This document shows positions 1-7,600 of a stretch of DNA of 8,870 bases, one piece after another. The stretch is from Crenothrix polyspora (GTDB lineage: Bacteria; Pseudomonadota; Gammaproteobacteria; Methylococcales; Methylomonadaceae). The notes beneath the pieces were generated by a model. The model did not search any database. It saw nothing but the letters and a program-made list of their open reading frames with translations, and was not told where the DNA came from. Both the position numbers and the translations under genes were made by a program. The stretch is from positions 1 to 8,870 of the forward strand of contig CAMDOP010000123.1 in NCBI GenBank assembly GCA_945903675.1, written 5' to 3'. Positions within the stretch are counted from its first letter, which is position 1. Each line of letters opens with the position of its first letter.

Positions 1-661
1 CAACCATTGGTAATAAACGTGACAGCAAGAGCATCTTGATACGCTCTGTTACATCTTCTGCGCTGGGCTCATAACCGCAACTACGCAGAATAATATCCAG
101 CCACTCACTCTTGGTAAATTCTTTGCGTTTATTAATAACCTTGCTGTTATCAAATGATGACAGTTGAATGGGTTTGATTTCTGTAATAACAAACGGAAAA
201 ATAGTCTGCCCAATCATAATACTGGGATCATACTCAACATCAATAATCGCCCAAATACCGCCCATCAGCATTTTTTCATGCTGCTTGACCAAGTTATCGT
301 TGATATTACCGTTTTTAATATTACTGTTCTGAAGCTTTGCCCAGTACATATCTTTTTTGGAATCCAGTTCCACCGATATTTTATCAATGATTTTATAACG
401 ACCTTTTTCCCTGATTTTAGAATGAATCAAGGTGCTTTCTTCAGGGTTAACATAATGCTCTGATAAAATCTTTTTGACATTATCCATACCCTTGCGAATT
501 TGTTCTTCGTCATCCGTCGAACACGAATTGGCAATAAGGTATTCAAGAACAAAAACCGGCACATTAGCACCTATTTTTAAAGTCCTAACCAAATCCTTTT
601 TAACGACATAGCCCTTAAAATGCTCTAAAAGCTTAATGTCCAGATCGTTCAATACTGCCAT
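1..661 (-). CDS. brxL: BrxL, Lon-like AAA+ protein of BREX (N-terminal part, cut by the left window edge)
   Basis: I translated this frame by hand: it is open from an ATG at 661-659 to base 1, giving 220 codons and no stop. It begins MAVLNDLDIKLLEHFKGYVV and contains GANVPVFVLEYLIA (about residues 31-44), a KIREKGRYKIIDKISVEL stretch (about 80-97), GGIWAIIDVEYD (about 132-143) and ends LLLSRLLPMVE. These match the conserved N-terminal region of BrxL as I remember it. The AAA+ Walker motifs and Lon-like protease domain would lie outside the window. BrxL is the last gene of type I BREX operons and is needed for phage exclusion; related proteins form MCM-like rings on DNA. A Shine-Dalgarno AGGAAGAG (671-664) precedes the start, which is 16 bases after the pglZ stop, so the two are almost certainly co-transcribed and translationally linked. 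Identification is from recalled family sequence plus operon context. Confidence 0.9.
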   Translation of the reverse strand, partial: MAVLNDLDIKLLEHFKGYVVKKDLVRTLKIGANVPVFVLEYLIANSCSTDDEEQIRKGMDNVKKILSEHYVNPEESTLIHSKIREKGRYKIIDKISVELDSKKDMYWAKLQNSNIKNGNINDNLVKQHEKMLMGGIWAIIDVEYDPSIMIGQTIFPFVITEIKPIQLSSFDNSKVINKRKEFTKSEWLDIILRSCGYEPSAEDVTERIKMLLLSRLLPMV

Positions 662-677
662 TTCTCTTCCTTAACGG

Positions 678-2909
678 TTAAAACAAACCACCTAAATCAC
701 GGTCTTTGTTTTGTTTAATAATTGCCTTGTCGAGCAGCGCTTTTGTTTGAGCATCCAAGAGATGGACTTCTATTTCTGGATTTCCATCAAAGGTAAATTC
801 TTTCGCAATCAGCTCTTCGTTTTGAATGATAAATACATCGCTTTTATTGATCTGTGTTTTATTACTGAAAAAGATCAAATACACTTTGCGATTTAAACTA
901 AACAGATCAGCATTTTTATCCGCCAATATTTTTAATTGATAAAGCTCACCCGTTACACTTTTCAGGTCATCTTTATTTTGAAAGGTAACGGTCAACGCTT
1001 GTGCTGAATCATCAGTCCGCTCCCAACAAAAATAAGGCGTAACCAATTCTTGGGGCGCAACACCACCATGCGCAAAACCATAAACACCGGGCGTTTTAAA
1101 CGGATTTAGCGTGGTCGAAAAATAAAGGTAATTTAATTCGCCGTATTTTTTCTTTGCTTCAATATAACTACCCGTTAAAGAAGGCTGTTGCTCAACTGTA
1201 CGAATATACCGTTCTGCTTTCTCGGATACCCCATCCAGTGCTACCGAAATTTTATCGGACTCACTTAACAAGCCTGTCAATACGAAGCCATGATCGGTGA
1301 TTAAATAGACTTTTGCATAGCCGCTATTAAGCAAAACCGTAATTTTTTCAGCAAAGTAATCAATGGTTTCAGGGAAATATTTCAGCGCCTTATGCTGCAA
1401 TTTTTCGCCCATATCATCGATATCCTTATAGGTGCAGATAAGGTATTTCGCCGGTCTTGGCTCCTCGTTAACCTCATCCAGCTTGATAAAATCAATGGCA
1501 GTATTAGGGTTTTTCTCACGCAGATATTTTTCACGGTTACCTTGCACCTTTTCCGTGACGCCATTAGCCATGTAAATCCGGCTCATGTTGTTTGCTGTTT
1601 CAGATGGAATATCGGCTAGTAAAGTTTTTTTGCTGATTTTAAAGCCGTTATTGACCTTTTCTGCAACCAGGCAGGCCATTTCATAAGCCACACCATCACC
1701 GACAATGACAGCCGTCTTAACGCTGTTTTCATCAATAATTTTCTGGAGTATGCCGGTTTGCTGCTCTTGATAATCCGAAAAATACTTAAACCATTTATCC
1801 AGAAAAATGGCTACCAGCTCTTTGTAATGCGTCTGAAAAGGTTCCAGACAATCGGTTTTATGCAAAAATTCGGTGTAAAGATTACGAATCGCCGTATCAA
1901 GCTTATAAAAATGCTTGGTATAAAACTCAACACACTCCGAAAATGAGCTGAGATAGGCAATGTCTTTAGGATCAAATTCAAGCAGTACCTTTATATCACC
2001 CCAAAAAGTGATACCTAGAGCCTTTGCTTGTTTACTATGATTTCGTTGCGTTATCTTGGCTAAGTAAGTCGGTAAAGTCTCTTTATTGCTTAAATGCTCG
2101 CCTATGATTTTTAGCCATTGTTCATCGACTGAGCGAAAGGGATGGGCTAAATTAACCGCCCAGATATCCATATTGGACGGCAATTTGTAGTTAATCAAAT
2201 AAGCTGAAAATGAATCACGATAACTCACCGAATCCAGCCAGTCGTAATAAACCGCTTCAAGTATCGGCAGGGGTTTGCCAAAAGCCAGGCCATCCAACAG
2301 CGTCTTTACCACTTCACCGGCCAGCGTCTGCGCAGGTTTTTGGATATATTTCTGTTTCAGTAAATCATTAACCTTGTGATAGAAAGTCTCTCTCAGTTGG
2401 GCATCATATTTTTCTGCTTCAAAAGCCACCGGATCATGAATAAAAGGCAGCAGTTCTTTTTTAAGATCAAATATTTCCGTAGCCCCCTTGTGACAAACAT
2501 CAAACCAGTAGCCTTTATCTTTGCCGATACTGACTTTAGCCGCTGTAATCAGCTCGTCTTTCGGTAAGTTGATATTCAGATTTAAGGTTTGGTGAACTTT
2601 ATCTTTGATGTAGTTTTGCAACGTGCGTATTTCAAGACAGCCGTGGGTCTCGCAATATTCCCGAATAAATTTCAGCTTATCCTTTGCCGTGCGGGTATAA
2701 ATCAAGTATTTTTTGGCAGAGGGTTGCTCACGTTCAAGCAAATACTTGACATGCAACTCTTCGAGATCCGAATGGGCACAATAGACCGTGTAGGCTTGTT
2801 CAAGCAGGCGCAGTAAAAACTGTGCGTCACCGGATTCATCAATCAAAACGACCACAGGGTGAGTTGCAAAAATACTATTGAGATCGTTTTGTAGCCAAGT
2901 ATCAATCAT
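678..2909 (-). CDS. pglZ: PglZ, BREX alkaline-phosphatase-fold protein (probably the shorter 'type B' form)
   Basis: The protein has 743 residues and starts at ATG 2909-2907 after a weak GGAA seven bases upstream. PglZ is an essential BREX core subunit that works with PglX, probably in a cytoplasmic complex. The C-terminal half carries the alkaline-phosphatase-superfamily signature: VIVGDGVAYE (401-410, D405 and E410 as metal-ligand candidates), a Ser/Thr-rich segment near 432-445, ITDHGF (537-542, D539 and H540) and HGGVAPQELVTP (614-625, H614). The N-terminal 380 residues are a mainly helical, non-catalytic region opening IDTWLQNDL and VVVLIDESGD. The length is somewhat below that usual for type A PglZ of BREX-1 (over 800 residues as I recall), and the N-terminus does not look like type A, so a type B assignment is likely but not proven. 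It follows the vapBC pair after 68 bases and sits 16 bases before brxL. Whether its message comes by read-through from brxC-pglX, from the vapBC promoter, or from a local promoter is not visible. Confidence 0.92.
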   Translation of the reverse strand: MIDTWLQNDLNSIFATHPVVVLIDESGDAQFLLRLLEQAYTVYCAHSDLEELHVKYLLEREQPSAKKYLIYTRTAKDKLKFIREYCETHGCLEIRTLQNYIKDKVHQTLNLNINLPKDELITAAKVSIGKDKGYWFDVCHKGATEIFDLKKELLPFIHDPVAFEAEKYDAQLRETFYHKVNDLLKQKYIQKPAQTLAGEVVKTLLDGLAFGKPLPILEAVYYDWLDSVSYRDSFSAYLINYKLPSNMDIWAVNLAHPFRSVDEQWLKIIGEHLSNKETLPTYLAKITQRNHSKQAKALGITFWGDIKVLLEFDPKDIAYLSSFSECVEFYTKHFYKLDTAIRNLYTEFLHKTDCLEPFQTHYKELVAIFLDKWFKYFSDYQEQQTGILQKIIDENSVKTAVIVGDGVAYEMACLVAEKVNNGFKISKKTLLADIPSETANNMSRIYMANGVTEKVQGNREKYLREKNPNTAIDFIKLDEVNEEPRPAKYLICTYKDIDDMGEKLQHKALKYFPETIDYFAEKITVLLNSGYAKVYLITDHGFVLTGLLSESDKISVALDGVSEKAERYIRTVEQQPSLTGSYIEAKKKYGELNYLYFSTTLNPFKTPGVYGFAHGGVAPQELVTPYFCWERTDDSAQALTVTFQNKDDLKSVTGELYQLKILADKNADLFSLNRKVYLIFFSNKTQINKSDVFIIQNEELIAKEFTFDGNPEIEVHLLDAQTKALLDKAIIKQNKDRDLGGLF

Positions 2910-2947
2910 CGTTCATTTCCATTGAATGTCTCTATTCGTAATCGTAG

Positions 2948-2972
2948 AAAAATCATTTGCTGCAAATAATGA
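2948..2972 (-). terminator. Weak hairpin plus T-run after vapC (doubtful terminator)
   Basis: Read on the minus strand, TCATT and AATGA form a 5-bp AT-rich stem around a 10-base loop. Five T residues follow, beginning six bases after the vapC stop codon. The stem is too weak for an efficient intrinsic terminator, and the core genes pglZ and brxL lie downstream on the same strand. At most it would attenuate read-through from vapBC. Confidence 0.2.
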
Positions 2973-2977
2973 GTTAT

Positions 2978-3385
2978 CTAAGCTGCCCAATCCTCTATTC
3001 TCAATCCCACAATACGTTCAAACTCACGCACATTATGCGTGACCAGTGTAGCTTTTTTCGATAGTGCATGGCAGGCAATCCAAAGGTCATTGCCGCCAAT
3101 TGGCGTGCCTGCTGTTTTTAGCAACGTAAACTGAGTAGCGTAGTGTTGGCATAGGTTTGGATTGGTGTCGTATTGAACCGGAATGATCTGGGTCAGCTGA
3201 TACAACTGATTAATCACCTGGGTTTTGCGAGTGCTTCGTTCTGCACCCTTAAGTAATTCGGCATAAGTGAAAAAAGACATACACAACGCTGATTCTTTAT
3301 CCAGTGCATTGATGCGTTCAGCCACAGTAGGGGGTTTGTTTTTAAGCAAATAGATGAGAATATTGGTGTCCAACATGTAAATCAT
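2978..3385 (-). CDS. vapC: VapC-family PIN-domain ribonuclease toxin
   Basis: The protein has 135 residues, a full-length PIN domain. VapC toxins are Mg2+-dependent endoribonucleases, typically cutting tRNA or rRNA, and are held inactive by VapB. The PIN acidic residues are all present: D6 in MLDTNILIYLL, E43 in TYAELLKGAE, and D100 in GGNDLWIACHA. The fourth-position motif LVTHNVREFERIVGL (about 114-128) is also typical. The start ATG at 3385-3383 overlaps the vapB stop codon (ATGA, four bases), the classic coupled antitoxin-toxin arrangement. The catalytic set is intact, so the toxin is predicted active. Placement between pglX and pglZ, on the operon strand, puts it inside the BREX locus. 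The symbol reflects family membership; the RNA target cannot be read from sequence. Confidence 0.93.
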   Translation of the reverse strand: MIYMLDTNILIYLLKNKPPTVAERINALDKESALCMSFFTYAELLKGAERSTRKTQVINQLYQLTQIIPVQYDTNPNLCQHYATQFTLLKTAGTPIGGNDLWIACHALSKKATLVTHNVREFERIVGLRIEDWAA

Positions 3386-3636
3386 AAAGACTCGCGATCC
3401 TGCATGACCGGCTGTTGCTGATAATCTCGTTCAAGCTGGCTAACAAAATCGTCATCAAATCCGTTCAGGACAGCCAATAAAGCCATGCCACGATTAATCG
3501 GCAACGGATGAATCACCAAATCGCCGTTAGCGTTTTGACTAATTTCAACCTGATTCACATCCAGTCGGAATTCTTGCGGAATACGCACAGCTTGGCTGTT
3601 GCCGTTTTTGAAAATGCGTGTAGTTAAAGTTGCCAT
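3382..3636 (-). CDS. vapB: VapB-family antitoxin, AbrB/SpoVT-type DNA-binding domain
   Basis: The protein has 84 residues. The N-terminal half is a swapped-hairpin AbrB/MazE-like fold with the hallmark FKNGNSQAVRIPQEFRL (about residues 9-25) followed by a beta-rich QVEISQNANGDLVIHP segment. The C-terminal tail (about 50-84), with FDDDFVSQLERDYQQQ, is the likely toxin-binding part that would thread into the VapC active site. The start ATG at 3636-3634 is preceded by AGGAG with about seven bases spacing. It overlaps vapC by four bases. VapB proteins, alone or with VapC, bind palindromes in their own promoter, and a perfect 10-bp palindrome lies 15 bases upstream, between the predicted -10 box and the start codon, so autoregulation is likely. 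Confidence 0.93.
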   Translation of the reverse strand: MATLTTRIFKNGNSQAVRIPQEFRLDVNQVEISQNANGDLVIHPLPINRGMALLAVLNGFDDDFVSQLERDYQQQPVMQDRESL

Positions 3637-3651
3637 GGACTACTCCTAATG

Positions 3652-3661
3652 TATGTACATA
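3652..3661. promoter_or_regulatory. Palindrome TATGTACATA, candidate VapBC operator
   Basis: A perfect 10-bp palindrome lies 9 bases downstream of the proposed -10 box and just upstream of the vapB Shine-Dalgarno. It would cover the region just after the transcription start. VapBC complexes usually bind such inverted repeats to repress their own operon. The site is seen directly; binding is inference. Confidence 0.5.
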
Positions 3662-3670
3662 AGTGTGTGT

Positions 3671-3699
3671 ATTGTAATTTTAGACCTGTCACCTTGCAA
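3671..3699 (-). promoter_or_regulatory. Predicted sigma-70-type promoter of vapBC
   Basis: On the minus strand, TTGCAA (3699-3694, 4 of 6 to consensus) and TACAAT (3676-3671, 5 of 6 to consensus) are separated by exactly 17 bases. The predicted start of transcription is around 3665-3663, leaving a short leader before the vapB ribosome-binding site. This gives the toxin-antitoxin pair an expression route independent of the long BREX message, and could also feed pglZ and brxL. Confidence 0.6.
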
Positions 3700-3710
3700 G
3701 TGATTATTTA

Positions 3711-3962
3711 CTATTCCCATTCCTCTAAGGCATCAGCAAGCGGTAAAGAGGCTAAAACATCGACATCTTCTGCAACGTTATAGCCTTCAAACCAATTTGC
3801 CCGTAGTGTTTTTGATGTGGCTGTAATTCCATTTTGCGCGGGTAAATCGGGCGCGATTGATTCCAATGCCATAAAAATAATTTCAATAGGACGATGACGA
3901 AATTCGACTGGAACAGCAATTACGTCTTGCGGGTCTTCAATAATTTGACGTAGTGCAAACAT
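3711..3962 (-). CDS. Small antitoxin-like protein of unknown function (orphan)
   Basis: The protein has 83 residues and starts at ATG 3962-3960, with AGGAGAA upstream at suitable spacing. The N-terminus MFALRQIIEDPQDVIAVPVE followed by FRHRPIEIIFMALES resembles a widespread class of small proteins in which a short helix is followed by 'I-x-V-P-x-E-F-R-x-R-x-[IV]-E-[IV]-I', often found next to toxins. The rest is low in predicted structure and ends in an acidic LADALEEWE tail, like the disordered toxin-binding ends of antitoxins. No toxin directly follows it: the next gene is vapB, which already has its own vapC. It may therefore be a lone antitoxin, a relic of a lost pair, or an accessory regulator. 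There is no signal peptide or membrane segment. The coding call is good; the function is inferred only from resemblance and neighbourhood. Confidence 0.7.
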   Translation of the reverse strand: MFALRQIIEDPQDVIAVPVEFRHRPIEIIFMALESIAPDLPAQNGITATSKTLRANWFEGYNVAEDVDVLASLPLADALEEWE

Positions 3963-4011
3963 GTCTTCTTCTCCTAATTGTCGTCCTTACCAATCCAATA
4001 ACCTCTGTATG

Positions 4012-4099
4012 TCGGATTAGGTGCTAGCCGTAACCCGATACACATACTTCGATTTGTCGGGTTATACCCTCTGGGGCAAAAGCGCTGTGGATAACCTGA
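4012..4099. repeat. REP-like palindromic element with four alternating inverted arms
   Basis: The gap between orf83 and the DUF2442 gene holds four related 8-base arms in alternating orientation: TCGGATTA (4012-4019), TAACCCGA (4031-4038), TCGGGTTA (4057-4064) and TAACCTGA (4092-4099). The middle two are perfect inverted repeats with an 18-base loop; the outer two each differ from them by one base. Neighbouring arms can pair into successive hairpins. Such GTCGGRTTA/TAAYCCGAC palindromes are typical of dispersed REP-type intergenic repeats in proteobacteria. No other copy occurs in this window, so repetitiveness in the genome is inferred. In RNA the hairpins could act as a processing or attenuation site between the two gene pairs. 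Confidence 0.55.
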
Positions 4100-4118
4100 T
4101 CTACGCAACTCCAAATAT

Positions 4119-4358
4119 TTATAACTTTAAAAATCGTCCACGTTCCAAAATTTGATCCAAATGGAAATCAAACTGATCGCTCCAATAAATCCGTTTATTT
4201 TTAAACTTTACCGTTTTAAATAATGCAAAATCATAAAGCGGTTTGTAACAGGGGATGCGTTCCAATTCCGCCTTTACATCAAAATCAATGATCGAATCGT
4301 CATCTAAAGAGATGCGCAGGATATAATTATCTTTTGGCTCTACATTAATCAACTTCAT
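4119..4358 (-). CDS. DUF2442 family protein, intact partner of a broken DUF4160 gene
   Basis: The protein has 79 residues. It shows the DUF2442 pattern: a beta-rich start (VEPKDNYILRISLDDDSIIDFDV), a central cysteine-containing PCYKPLYDFALFKTVKF, and the characteristic RIYWSDQFDFHLDQIL near the end. DUF2442 genes are commonly found directly beside DUF4160 genes, and the pair is regarded as a putative toxin-antitoxin module; biochemical roles are not firmly known. I chose ATG 4358-4356 because AGAGG (4368-4364) is well placed for it. An in-frame GTG two codons upstream overlaps that Shine-Dalgarno and is unlikely to be used. The gene starts 13 bases after the stop of the DUF4160 remnant, so they were one transcription unit. 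The reading frame is undamaged even though its partner is broken. Confidence 0.82.
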   Translation of the reverse strand: MKLINVEPKDNYILRISLDDDSIIDFDVKAELERIPCYKPLYDFALFKTVKFKNKRIYWSDQFDFHLDQILERGRFLKL

Positions 4359-4371
4359 AAACACCTCTGAA

Positions 4372-4642
4372 TTATCTTAACGGTTCAATGCGGAATGGTT
4401 CTTGACCTGATACGGCTAATTTCCAATCAATCATTAAAGATTCTTGGTATAACTCAATCCAGGCCTGTACCAAGCGCCTTTGTTTGCGCGGTAAACTACC
4501 CGAAATTACCTTCACCATCCAAAATTGAAAATACCGCCTCGTCATCCTGATATTCAGCGTGGATGTGCGGCAAATTATGCTTTCCATTATCATAAAAATA
4601 CATCATGATTTGGATGCCATAGAAAATAGATATAGTTGGCAT
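4372..4642 (-). pseudogene. DUF4160 family gene disrupted by a one-base insertion
   Basis: From ATG 4642-4640 the frame gives 48 codons: MPTISIFYGIQIMMYFYDNG, then LPHIHAEYQDDEAVFSILDGE, then three off-frame residues and a TAG at 4498-4496. The match to DUF4160 resumes one frame away as VISGSLPRKQRRLVQAWIEL and continues to IEPLR and a TAA at 4374-4372. Deleting one G (C at 4509 or 4510 on the plus strand) joins the halves as LDGE-VISGSLPRKQ and restores 89 residues, the normal family length, with the diagnostic PH(I/F)HAEY and LPR..RRLVQ.W motifs. The 271-base span is one base over a multiple of three. AGAGG upstream of the ATG is a good ribosome-binding site, 25 bases after pglX. The doubled G is not a homopolymer and the site is not a classic slippery sequence, so true inactivation is more likely than programmed frameshifting, though a sequencing error cannot be excluded. 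Confidence 0.85.
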
Positions 4643-4667
4643 ATTTTAGTCCTCTAATCTTTTGATT

Positions 4668-7600
4668 TTACCAATCGGCATTGAGGTATTTTTTCAATTG
4701 TCCTGGGTTTAATACTTCGTAAGGAATCATCTTCTTTTTCTGTAACGGGGCGATGTTTTTGCCTACGCCATCGTCAAGGATTGGGTTGTAACCTTCGGCC
4801 AGCAGTTCATCGATTTTAACCTTGAAGGCTTCAATCTCCTTAAGCTGCTTGAAGATTTTTTCCTTCTCATTTTGGGCATCGGCGCTGTCGTTGTTAGCCA
4901 AATCACTTTGTCTGTTCATCAAGGCTCTTTCGCGATGCTCAATATAAACCGAGCGTATCCGCAGCAACTTATCGCGGCTCCATTTGTAGATGATGATGTA
5001 GCAGTCAAAACCTTGTTCCGGCCCGCTGGAAAGATGCCAGATAAAAGGTGTCTTGGGCAGATACATAAACAAATTAAGGTGGTCAGAGAGTGCCGCAAAA
5101 AAGGTGGTGTTCAGATAGTCATTTAGCGGTCGTCCCAGCACGGAATCAAAGTTGGCATATTGAGCGGTGGTAAAGCCTTTTGCCCGAAACTTCTCTTCGA
5201 TACGGTCGAGCAGGATTTTTTCTCCGGCATTGGGAACTAACGGGATAATTCCGTCTTCGTCTTCCGTCAGGATTTCACGAATCATATCGGCCAGAAACTC
5301 TAGTGCCAGATCGTTCATGCGCTGTTTGGGAAGCACATTGCCTTGCTTGAACCAGTACCAAACATTGATGGGATTAACTTTATGGCGGATGCAGAATGCT
5401 TCCAGATCGTTATTGTATTGGTAAAGAGATGGGAATTCGTTTTCAATCGCTTCCTGTGCTTCAGCGGTTAATTCCTTAACGGGTAACGCATTGATAAAGT
5501 CTTGGATATTATCCAGAGGGAATTCCTTGATTGCCTCTTCTTCGACAAGATAGGCGGAGCGGGCTTCTACAATCACAGGAAGACCACCGATGCTTTCGCC
5601 TTCTTTGGCGAGAACCATGGCTTTATCGGAGGGTGTCAGTTCATAAATATCAAAGATTTTTTCGTTGATGATGGCTTCATTGATGAGAACTTGAGTTAAT
5701 AAATGATTTTCGTAATTGAAAAATGATTTAATTCGCGTCTTAATGTCTGACGATGAAATTATAAACTTAACAGGGGAAATTAAATAATCTGGCTCTACAA
5801 TTGAAAAATCACATATTTTCTTTTTAATTGATGTGCATTTTTTAGATAATAATGTTACTTGATTTAAAATATCTTCGATTGGCTTAATGAAAGGAATTCT
5901 TTGAACGTCTCCGATGTTAGTTTCGACCGTTGAATTAAGACAATTAGTGATATAAAAAGCTAATTTTGAATTAAAAAAACCCATCAAAAAGTAATTGTTA
6001 ATAGTTTTATCTATAAGGAAAATAGAAGAACCTTTAGCTGCAAAAATTGAATTTTGGGGAAGAATTCGAAATGACGCTCCTTTACTTCCGGTGGTCGAAA
6101 ACGTAACACCTTCTTTTTTATAAAACTGCATGTTTTGCGTTCTTGATTTCTGCTTACCTTTATCCGTTTTTAGAATTTTAATTTCTTCACCATCTTTACT
6201 CCAATTAACTGTAAGCCATAGATTTCCATACCATTTATTAAATGCTCCTCCTTTAGCGTACCTTATCCATTTGTTGATATTTATTTCGTATAGATCGGAC
6301 TCTGACCATATAACCTCCCACCAAAAACGAGTAAATCTATCGTTATCACCAGTTATCAGACCCTGTGCCACCTGACAAAAATCGCTTACAGATTTACCTT
6401 TAAACTTCTCCCTAAATTCATCAGAAATCCAATATATAAACGGAAAGGATTTAATGGTTGTAAGCTTTGACTGTGGAATAGTGTAATTGTGTGAGTTTTC
6501 GACGTCTGTAATATAATCGTCCAACGCTTTAAGACAAAAATCTTTTTTATATTTTTCGTTCAGTGTTCGGGTGTATTGATCCAAGGAAACAAACCATGCA
6601 TCTTTATTTTTATTGGCAGCTTTCTCCAGCACATAAAGTGCTGGGTCAACCATAATTGCACCAAAAAGATTACTTAAACTATAATCAACGAACACATTTA
6701 TATGTGTTTTATCAAGCATGAATTTACGAACATCCTCAAATGTTTTGATAAACATAAAAGTTCGAGGGTGAATCATGGCTATTTTTCCGTCATCGCCGAC
6801 AAACTCATAACACCGCTTTATAAAAGAGGCATAAAGGTTAGTGTTGAACTTATAGGGCTTTTTATAATTTTTTTCGATAAAGACTTTTAAATCTGCCCCA
6901 TAGTCGGAACTATTGGTATAAGGCGGATTGGCCGTGGCGACATCGTATTCTGTGCTAAGCAACTCCAGAAAAGTAATGGCATCTTGGGTTTTACCGGCAA
7001 GGAAGGTATTCCCCTTGGCTTTGGCATAGTGCTCTACCGCTGTTTTAAGATTGCTAAAAAAGGTTTTGATGAATTCCTTTTGGTGTTCAATATCGATTGC
7101 CGTAAACAACCCCAATTGAACAGGTTTTCGCTCTATCCCCGTTTCATCGTCACTGAATAGTTCTTGCTGGGAAACACCCTGTTCAGCCTCAAGTGAACTG
7201 AGCTTAGCTTTGAGTTTTTCATCCAACCGTATCAACGAGCCAAACTTATAGGCATACTGCAAATCACTCCAGATATCGGCAATTAGCTCTTTCTGAAGTC
7301 GATTAAGTTCTGTACCGTCTTCAAATATATGAAGGGTTTCGGCATAATTCGGTAAGAAAAAATCCGAGGAAACAACTTTAAATTTTAGGTTACCAATGAT
7401 GCGGCGTTTTTTACGGGCTTTAATATAGAGTCCCAACTGCGCCAACTGAATGGCACGGTCATCCAAATCAATACCGTGTAGATTATTCTCGATAATTAAC
7501 TTAGGGATATCGGCCTCATCATAATCAGCACCGTAGTTTTCTATTTGATCCAGATAGAGTGCATAAAAAAAATCAAAGGCATAAAGCAAAAAGTTTCCCG

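Noticed and set aside
164..463. Plus-strand open frame of 99 codons
   Set aside because: It is antisense to the clearly conserved brxL N-terminus and its product has no recognisable features.
4359..4364. GTG at 4364 as start of the DUF2442 gene
   Set aside because: It lies within the AGAGG Shine-Dalgarno that is correctly spaced for ATG 4358.
4372..4593. A 73-residue protein as an independent gene
   Set aside because: Its first 25 or so residues are an off-frame reading of the DUF4160 N-terminus. Only the part from VISGSLPRK on is real family sequence.
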